Shown here: positions 5,959-9,665 of the stretch, in pieces | How the letters are laid out: each line of letters starts with the position of its first letter | Position numbering within the stretch: position 1 is the first letter of the stretch | The notes under the pieces: model-generated | What the model saw: only the letters and a program-made list of their open reading frames with translations | Told to the model about the DNA's origin: nothing | Databases searched by the model: none | Program-made: the position numbers and the translations under genes | DNA from: Bifidobacteriaceae bacterium | Lineage (GTDB): Bacteria > Actinomycetota > Actinomycetes > Actinomycetales > WQXJ01 | NCBI GenBank assembly: GCA_031279575.1 | Contig: JAITIG010000186.1 | Span: 1-9,665, forward strand | Direction of reading: 5' to 3' | Length of the DNA: 9,665 bases

Positions 5959-6626
5959 CACTTCTCCCCCGCTTTCGGGCTGGCCGCGCCAGCCGCCTGG
6001 GCCGCCAGCAAATAAGGCGGCGCCACAGCCTCCAAAGGCAAGCCGCGGCGGGCCGCCACCGAAGCCGGCTCCTCCAAAGCGCGCAACGCGGTCACCGTGG
6101 CGTGCGCAATGTTGATCGCATTCGAGGACCCGAGCGACTTCGAGAGCACATCGTGGATGCCGGCGCACTCCAACACCGCGCGCACCGGGCCGCCCGCGAT
6201 CACACCGGTGCCAGGCGCGGCCGGGCGCAAGAACACCACGCCCGCGGCCGCCTCCCCCTGGATCGGGTGCGGAATGGTCCGCTGGATGCGCGGCACCTTG
6301 AAAAACGCCTTCTTGGCCTCCTCGACGCCCTTGGCGATGGCGGCCGGCACCTCCTTGGCCTTGCCGTAGCCAACGCCAACCGTGCCGTCGCCATCGCCCA
6401 CCACCACCAAAGCCGTAAAGGAGAACCGCCGGCCGCCCTTGACCACCTTGGCCACCCGGTTGATGGCGACCACGCGCTCCAAATACTGGTTGCGGTCGTC
6501 ATCGCCCCGGCCGCCGCGCCGGGAGTCCCGCCGGGACGAATCGCGCCGGCCGCCGTCGCGGCCGGACTGCTCCGAGCCCCGGTGATCTGGCCCTCGCTGG
6601 TCTGGCCCTCGCTGCTCTGCGGCCAT
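5958..6626 (-). CDS. rpsE: 30S ribosomal protein S5 with an Arg/Gly-rich N-terminus
   Basis: S5 sits at the mRNA entry side of the small subunit and helps translational accuracy and helicase activity. The 222 residues hold the N-terminal double-stranded-RNA-binding-like domain (about 48-115: [30 protein letters not shown] and [20 protein letters not shown]) and the C-terminal domain (about 120-205: [18 protein letters not shown] and [11 protein letters not shown]). Residues 1-46 are a disordered tail rich in Arg, Gly, Asp and Ser with a five-residue repeat. The core at 48-205 is normal and E. coli S5 is 167 residues, so the extra length lies mainly in the tail. ATG 6626 has GGAAGG 11 bases upstream and overlaps the stop of a possible leader peptide. 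Confidence 0.96.
   Translation of the reverse strand: MAAEQRGPDQRGPDHRGSEQSGRDGGRRDSSRRDSRRGGRGDDDRNQYLERVVAINRVAKVVKGGRRFSFTALVVVGDGDGTVGVGYGKAKEVPAAIAKGVEEAKKAFFKVPRIQRTIPHPIQGEAAAGVVFLRPAAPGTGVIAGGPVRAVLECAGIHDVLSKSLGSSNAINIAHATVTALRALEEPASVAARRGLPLEAVAPPYLLAAQAAGAASPKAGEK
6567..6611 (-). repeat. 15-bp tandem repeat in the 5' end of rpsE
   Basis: Three 15-base units encode [10 protein letters not shown] and RGSEQ at residues 6-20 of S5. The first two units differ at only a few bases; the third is more diverged. It is a short in-frame repeat in the disordered tail. Confidence 0.7.
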
Positions 6627-6661
6627 CAGATGCTCTGCCTTCCGTAGTTCTGCTTCATCAT
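6626..6661 (-). CDS. Possible 11-residue leader peptide upstream of rpsE
   Basis: A short frame encodes [11 protein letters not shown] and stops at TGA. That stop overlaps the rpsE start as TGATG, in a different frame from rpsE. It has its own Shine-Dalgarno GGAG (6667-6670) 5 bases before the first ATG. The arrangement is what translational coupling would need: ribosomes finishing the leader would land on the rpsE start. It has no recognisable run of a single regulatory amino acid. A frame this short can arise by chance, so I treat it as a candidate only. Confidence 0.4.
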   Translation of the reverse strand: MMKQNYGRQSI

Positions 6662-6674
6662 GCGTGCTCCAATC

Positions 6675-6693
6675 GGATCCCGGCGCGGGACCC
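6675..6693 (-). promoter_or_regulatory. Hairpin in the rplR-rpsE leader
   Basis: In the RNA sense, GGGTCCCG and CGGGATCC pair over 8 bp (one G-U) around the loop CGC. It lies 15 bases downstream of the rplR stop and 4 bases before the Shine-Dalgarno of the possible leader peptide. There is no T-run after it. It shares two bases with a second small hairpin at 6692-6704, so the two compete at their boundary. Confidence 0.45.
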
Positions 6694-6704
6694 AGGGGAC
6701 CTGG
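6692..6704 (-). promoter_or_regulatory. Small hairpin just after the rplR stop
   Basis: CCAGG and CCTGG pair over 5 bp around a 3-base loop, 4 bases after the rplR stop codon. On its own it is weak; its interest is the overlap with the stronger neighbouring hairpin. Confidence 0.35.
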
Positions 6705-6708
6705 TCTG

Positions 6709-7074
6709 TCACAGCTTCAAACCGCCTTCGCGAGCGGCCTGCGCCACCGCCGCCACCCGGCCGTGGTACTTGTTGCCGCCGCGGTCGAACACCACCGCCT
6801 CCACCCCCAAAGCCCGGGCCCGCTCGGCAATCAAAGCGCCCACCTGCTTGGCTTTGGCGGTCTTGTCGCCCTCGGCGGAACGCAACGCCGCCTCCAAAGT
6901 GGAAGCCGAGGCCATGGTGTGGCCCAAGCTGTCGTCCACCAGCTGGACCATCATGTTGCGCGAGGACCGCGTCACCGCCAAACGCGGCTTGGCGGCGGTG
7001 CCCGCCACCTTCTTGCGCACCCGGCGATGCCGCTTGGCCCGCTGCTCGGCCCTTGAAACCCTCGCCATGGTCAC
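6709..7074 (-). CDS. rplR: 50S ribosomal protein L18
   Basis: L18 binds 5S rRNA together with L5 and helps dock it in the central protuberance. The 121 residues have the basic N-terminus ([27 protein letters not shown]), [18 protein letters not shown], and the C-terminal [28 protein letters not shown], all standard L18 blocks at normal length. Two starts are possible. GTG 7074 overlaps the rplF stop as GTGA and has GGAAAGG 7 bases upstream. ATG 7068, two codons later, has the same signal 13 bases away. I prefer GTG because of spacing and because other junctions here use GTGA overlaps. Confidence 0.95.
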   Translation of the reverse strand: MTMARVSRAEQRAKRHRRVRKKVAGTAAKPRLAVTRSSRNMMVQLVDDSLGHTMASASTLEAALRSAEGDKTAKAKQVGALIAERARALGVEAVVFDRGGNKYHGRVAAVAQAAREGGLKL

Positions 7075-7613
7075 TTACCAGCCTTTCCAACCTTGCGGCG
7101 CACAACCTCGCCTTGGTAGCGCACGCCCTTGCCCTTGTAAGGCTCCGGCTTGCGGATCTTGCGGATGTTCGCGGCCACCTCGCCCACCAGCTGCTTGTCG
7201 ATCCCGCTGACCGAGAACCGGGTCGGCAACTCCACCGCAAAAGTGATGCCGGCCGGCGCGGCGACCGCCACCGGGTGGGAGAAGCCCAGCGAGAACTCCA
7301 AATCCGGGCCCTTGGCCACCACGCGGTAACCGGTCCCGACAATCTCTAGGACCTTGGTGTACCCCTCCGTCACCCCCGTCACCATGTTCGCCACCAAAGT
7401 GCGCGACAACCCGTGCATGGAACGGGACCGGCGCTCGTCATCCGGCACGGTGACGGCGATCGCGCCGTCGTCGTTGCGGGCCAAGCTGACAGGCTCGGGC
7501 AGCTCCCGGCTCAAAGTGCCCTTCGGGCCTTTGACCGTGAGACGGCGGCCGTCAATGCTCACATCCACCCCCTGGGGCACAGGGACCGGAATCTTGCCAA
7601 TTCTCGATGCCAT
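7071..7613 (-). CDS. rplF: 50S ribosomal protein L6
   Basis: L6 lies near the factor-binding site of the large subunit, next to the sarcin-ricin loop. The 180 residues begin [16 protein letters not shown], contain the two repeated L6 domains (boundary near residue 82, [30 protein letters not shown]), and end with the family signature [15 protein letters not shown]. Length is normal. ATG 7613 is preceded by AGGAGGG, which overlaps the rpsH stop codon; the gap to rpsH is 13 bases. The frame is open upstream, but MASRIGK is the conserved beginning. Confidence 0.97.
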   Translation of the reverse strand: MASRIGKIPVPVPQGVDVSIDGRRLTVKGPKGTLSRELPEPVSLARNDDGAIAVTVPDDERRSRSMHGLSRTLVANMVTGVTEGYTKVLEIVGTGYRVVAKGPDLEFSLGFSHPVAVAAPAGITFAVELPTRFSVSGIDKQLVGEVAANIRKIRKPEPYKGKGVRYQGEVVRRKVGKAGK

Positions 7614-7626
7614 CGCTCTATCCCTC

Positions 7627-8025
7627 CTACCAGATGTAGGCGAGGACTTCCCCGCCCACACCTTTCTTGGCCGCCTGCCGGTCCGTCATCAAACCCGAAG
7701 AAGTCGACAAGATGGCGATGCCGAGCCCGCCCAACACCCGGGGCAGGTTGGTGGACTTGGCGTACACCCTCAAGCCGGGCTTGGAGATCCGCCTCAAGCC
7801 GGCCAGCGCGCGCTGGCGGCCCTGGCCGTACTTCAACACCACCAGCAAGGTCGCGCCCACCGGGGCCGGCCCCTTGGACCAGCTTTGGATGTAGCCCTCG
7901 CGCTGGAGGATCTCAGCGATGGCCGCCTTCATCTTCGAGTACGGCATCTCCACCTGCTCGTGGTGCGCCGCGTTGGCGTTGCGGATGCGCGTCAGCATAT
8001 CCGCGATCGGATCGGTCATTGTCAT
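7627..8025 (-). CDS. rpsH: 30S ribosomal protein S8
   Basis: S8 binds helix 21 of 16S rRNA early in 30S assembly. In E. coli it is also the translational repressor of the spc operon. The 132 residues begin [33 protein letters not shown], the usual actinobacterial beginning. The C-terminal RNA-binding part has [49 protein letters not shown]. Length is normal. ATG 8025 is chosen over the ATG two codons later because relatives start MTMTDP. The Shine-Dalgarno GAGGAAG (8040-8046) is 14 bases from the start, and a hairpin fills exactly that distance. A 69-bp gap separates it from rpsN. Confidence 0.97.
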   Translation of the reverse strand: MTMTDPIADMLTRIRNANAAHHEQVEMPYSKMKAAIAEILQREGYIQSWSKGPAPVGATLLVVLKYGQGRQRALAGLRRISKPGLRVYAKSTNLPRVLGGLGIAILSTSSGLMTDRQAAKKGVGGEVLAYIW

Positions 8026-8039
8026 GTGGGCAAACCCAC
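8026..8039 (-). promoter_or_regulatory. Hairpin between Shine-Dalgarno and start codon of rpsH
   Basis: GTGGG-TTTG-CCCAC, a perfect 5-bp stem with a 4-base loop. It starts directly after GAGGAAG and ends directly before the ATG. Folding would bring the two close together, whereas the unfolded spacing of 14 bases is too long. The regulatory meaning is inferred. Confidence 0.5.
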
Positions 8040-8094
8040 CTTCCTCGCCCCGGTTTCCCCTCGCGCCCAGCGCTGGGACCTGCGGCGTAGTCGA

Positions 8095-8280
8095 TTACCA
8101 GCTGGACTTAGTGACTCCGGGCAGCTCGCCGCGGTGCGCCATCTCGCGCAGGCACACCCGGCACAGCCCAAACTTGCGGTACACGCTGCGCGGCCGGCCG
8201 CACCGATTGCAGCGCGTGTAGGCGCGCACCTTGAACTTCGGGGTGCGCGCCGCCTTGACGATGAGTGATTTCTTGGCCAC
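8095..8280 (-). CDS. rpsZ: 30S ribosomal protein S14, zinc-binding type Z
   Basis: A 61-residue protein of the 30S head. The zinc site is intact, with Cys24, Cys27, Cys40 and Cys43 in CNRC and CRVC, followed by the conserved [18 protein letters not shown] end. This zinc-type form is the standard spc-operon copy in actinobacteria and Firmicutes; a zinc-free longer S14, if present, would be elsewhere. It is also called rpsN type Z. The start is GTG 8280 with GGAGG 6 bases upstream, located in the end of rplE, whose stop is only 1 base away. Confidence 0.97.
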   Translation of the reverse strand: MAKKSLIVKAARTPKFKVRAYTRCNRCGRPRSVYRKFGLCRVCLREMAHRGELPGVTKSSW

Positions 8281-8281
8281 G

Positions 8282-8890
8282 TCAGTCCTCCTTGAACGGG
8301 AAACCCAGGCGGCGCAGCAGCGCCCGCCCCGCAGTGTCGTTGGTCGCGGTGGTCACCACGGTGATGTCCATCCCGCGGACCCGGTCGATGTGGTCTTGGT
8401 CGATCTCGTGGAACATCGACTGCTCGGTCAAACCAAAGGTGTAATTGCCCTGGCCGTCGAACTGCTTGTCGGACAAGCCGCGAAAGTCGCGGATGCGCGG
8501 CAGCGCGGTGGTCAGCAGCCGGTCCAAAAACTCCCACATCCTGTCGCCGCGCATGGTGACATGCGCCCCGATCGGCATGCCCTCGCGCAGCTTGAACTGG
8601 GCCACCGACTTGCGCGCCTTGGTGACAGACGGCTTCTGGCCGGTGATCAAGGCCAAATCCGCCACCGCGCCATCCATCAGCTTGGCGTCGCGGGCGGCCT
8701 CCCCCACACCCATGTTGACCACAATCTTGACCAGCCGGGGCGCCTGGTGGATGTTCTTGAAACCCAACTCCTCCAGCAGGGCCGGGCGGATCTGCTCTAG
8801 GTAGCGGACCTTGAGCCGAGGCGGCTCGGGCGCGGGGCCCTGCGCCCGCTCAACGGTGGCGGACTGCTTGGTGCTTGTTTTCGCGGCCAT
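8282..8890 (-). CDS. rplE: 50S ribosomal protein L5
   Basis: L5 binds 5S rRNA and forms a bridge to the small subunit and P-site tRNA. The 202 residues contain [70 protein letters not shown] and the C-terminal [17 protein letters not shown] and [13 protein letters not shown] blocks, all standard for L5. About 25 residues precede the core (Ala/Thr/Ser/Pro-rich); E. coli L5 has 179 residues, so this is a modest extension of a kind common in actinobacteria. ATG 8890 follows the rplX stop by 6 bases, with AAGGAG about 12 bases upstream inside rplX. Confidence 0.97.
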   Translation of the reverse strand: MAAKTSTKQSATVERAQGPAPEPPRLKVRYLEQIRPALLEELGFKNIHQAPRLVKIVVNMGVGEAARDAKLMDGAVADLALITGQKPSVTKARKSVAQFKLREGMPIGAHVTMRGDRMWEFLDRLLTTALPRIRDFRGLSDKQFDGQGNYTFGLTEQSMFHEIDQDHIDRVRGMDITVVTTATNDTAGRALLRRLGFPFKED

Positions 8891-8896
8891 ACCTGC

Positions 8897-9238
8897 TTAC
8901 AGCTCCTTACCGGACTTCTTGGCGTAACGCACCCGCACAGTGCGGACACGGCCATCGCGCTCCACCTGCTCCAGGCGGTGGCCCACCCGGGTGGGCTTCT
9001 TGGTCACCGGGTCGACCACCATGACGTTGGAGACATGGATCGGGGCCTCAACCGTCTCGATGCCGCCGGTGCGCCCGCCGCGCTGGGTTTGGCCCACCTT
9101 GGTGTGCTTGGTGACCCGCTGGACACCCTCCACAATCAGCCGGTCCCGCTCCCGCAGCACCTCCAGCACGCGTCCCCGCTTGCCTTTGTCCTTGCCGGAG
9201 ATGACCTGGACCAAGTCGCCCTTCTTGATGTTCGCCAT
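8897..9238 (-). CDS. rplX: 50S ribosomal protein L24
   Basis: L24 is an assembly-initiating protein of the large subunit near the exit tunnel. The 113 residues begin [39 protein letters not shown], the KOW motif, followed by [35 protein letters not shown], a very conserved stretch. Length is within the family range of about 100-115. ATG 9238 is chosen because it gives the conserved first residues; the frame is open upstream but not L24-like there. GGAGG lies 10 bases before it in rplN, whose stop is 2 bases away. Confidence 0.97.
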   Translation of the reverse strand: MANIKKGDLVQVISGKDKGKRGRVLEVLRERDRLIVEGVQRVTKHTKVGQTQRGGRTGGIETVEAPIHVSNVMVVDPVTKKPTRVGHRLEQVERDGRVRTVRVRYAKKSGKEL

Positions 9239-9240
9239 GC

Positions 9241-9609
9241 CTACAACACCTCCGGTGCCAGCGAGATGATCTTCATGAACTTCTTCTCCCGCAGCTCGCG
9301 GCCAACCGGGCCAAAAATGCGGGTGCCGCGCGGCTCGCCATCGTTCTTCAGAATCACGGCGGCGTTCTCGTCGAAGCGGATGTAGCTGCCGTCCGGGCGG
9401 CGGCGCTCCTTGGCCACGCGCACCACCACGGCTTTGACGACATCGCCCTTCTTGACGCCGCCGCCGGGGATGGCGTCCTTGACGGTGGCCACAATCGTGT
9501 CCCCGATCGAGGCGTAGCGCCGCCCCGAGCCGCCCAGCACGCGGATGCACAGAATCTCCTTGGCGCCCGTGTTGTCCGCCACCCTGAGCCGGGTCTCCTG
9601 CTGAATCAT
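9241..9609 (-). CDS. rplN: 50S ribosomal protein L14
   Basis: L14 lies at the subunit interface, contacts 16S rRNA, and is the site where the silencing factor RsfS binds in species that have it. The 122 residues match the family from end to end: [49 protein letters not shown], and [46 protein letters not shown]. This is exactly the usual length. ATG 9609 has GGGGA 6 bases upstream. The preceding gene rpsQ ends 10 bases before it. Confidence 0.98.
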   Translation of the reverse strand: MIQQETRLRVADNTGAKEILCIRVLGGSGRRYASIGDTIVATVKDAIPGGGVKKGDVVKAVVVRVAKERRRPDGSYIRFDENAAVILKNDGEPRGTRIFGPVGRELREKKFMKIISLAPEVL

Positions 9610-9619
9610 GTCGCGTCCC

Positions 9620-9665
9620 CTACTTGGCTTTCTCGATGATCTCCACCACGCGCCAGCGCTTGGTG
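9620..9665 (-). CDS. rpsQ: 30S ribosomal protein S17 (partial, C-terminal 14 residues)
   Basis: Only the end of the gene is in the window: [14 protein letters not shown] followed by TAG. This matches the conserved C-terminus of S17, a primary 16S rRNA binder of the small subunit, and S17 is the gene expected directly before rplN. The rest, including its start, lies outside the window. Confidence 0.85.
   Translation of the reverse strand, partial: TKRWRVVEIIEKAK

Noticed and set aside
8022..8039. A five-residue frame MGLPT (GTG start) whose TGA overlaps the rpsH ATG.
   Set aside because: The purine-rich site GAGGAAG directly abuts the GTG, leaving no spacing, and the frame is too short to weigh against chance. 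The hairpin occupying the same bases is a better explanation.
8066..8077. Perfect 12-bp palindrome CCCAGCGCTGGG in the rpsN-rpsH gap.
   Set aside because: As RNA it gives only a 4-bp stem with a 4-base loop, and palindromes of this kind are common in GC-rich DNA. No other support.
8891..8896. An E. coli-like S8 repressor site at the rplX-rplE junction.
   Set aside because: The gap is only 6 bases, and I see no structure resembling the S8 target there. If S8 regulates this operon, the site must be elsewhere or inside coding sequence.

Overview
The window is a visibly GC-rich stretch of bacterial chromosome, almost certainly from an actinobacterium (Actinomycetota). The signs are the ribosomal protein gene order, the 61-residue zinc-type S14 (four cysteines), a short-lid adenylate kinase, actinobacterial-style L15, L5 and S8 sequences, and frequent GTG starts. 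I cannot name a genus from the sequence alone.

Layout, left to right. At 1-257 (minus strand, cut by the window edge) is the start of a glycerol-facilitator-type MIP channel. A 344-bp intergenic region (258-601) separates it from a divergent SorC-family sugar-binding regulator (602-1555, plus strand). A short convergent gap with a hairpin follows. From 1605 to the right edge, everything lies on the minus strand and is one long spc-type ribosomal protein/secretion operon. Read in its own direction (right to left) it runs rpsQ (C-terminal end only), rplN, rplX, rplE, rpsN (type Z), rpsH, rplF, rplR, rpsE, rpmD, rplO, secY, adk, map. It ends at map: the infA-rpmJ-rpsM group that often follows map does not follow here.

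How the genes work together. The operon supplies small- and large-subunit ribosomal proteins, the SecY translocon channel, adenylate kinase, and the methionine aminopeptidase that trims nascent proteins. Genes are tightly packed, with GTGA or TGATG stop/start overlaps or gaps of up to 13 bp at most junctions. The exceptions are three leaders of 64-82 bp before secY, rpsE and rpsH, each of which holds hairpin-forming sequence. At the left, the regulator and the channel probably form a small sugar/glycerol uptake locus unrelated to the operon.

Most unusual points. (1) L15 carries a 281-residue disordered Lys/Ala/Pro/Asp/Glu repeat extension, and a well-placed internal Shine-Dalgarno plus GTG could also make a normal-sized L15. 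(2) Adenylate kinase has a Pro/Ala/Thr-repeat N-terminus that cannot be removed by choosing another start codon. (3) An 11-residue leader peptide ends in a TGATG overlap with rpsE. (4) A hairpin lies exactly between the Shine-Dalgarno and the start codon of rpsH. I found no mobile element, CRISPR array, RNA gene or defence system; the region is mostly housekeeping.
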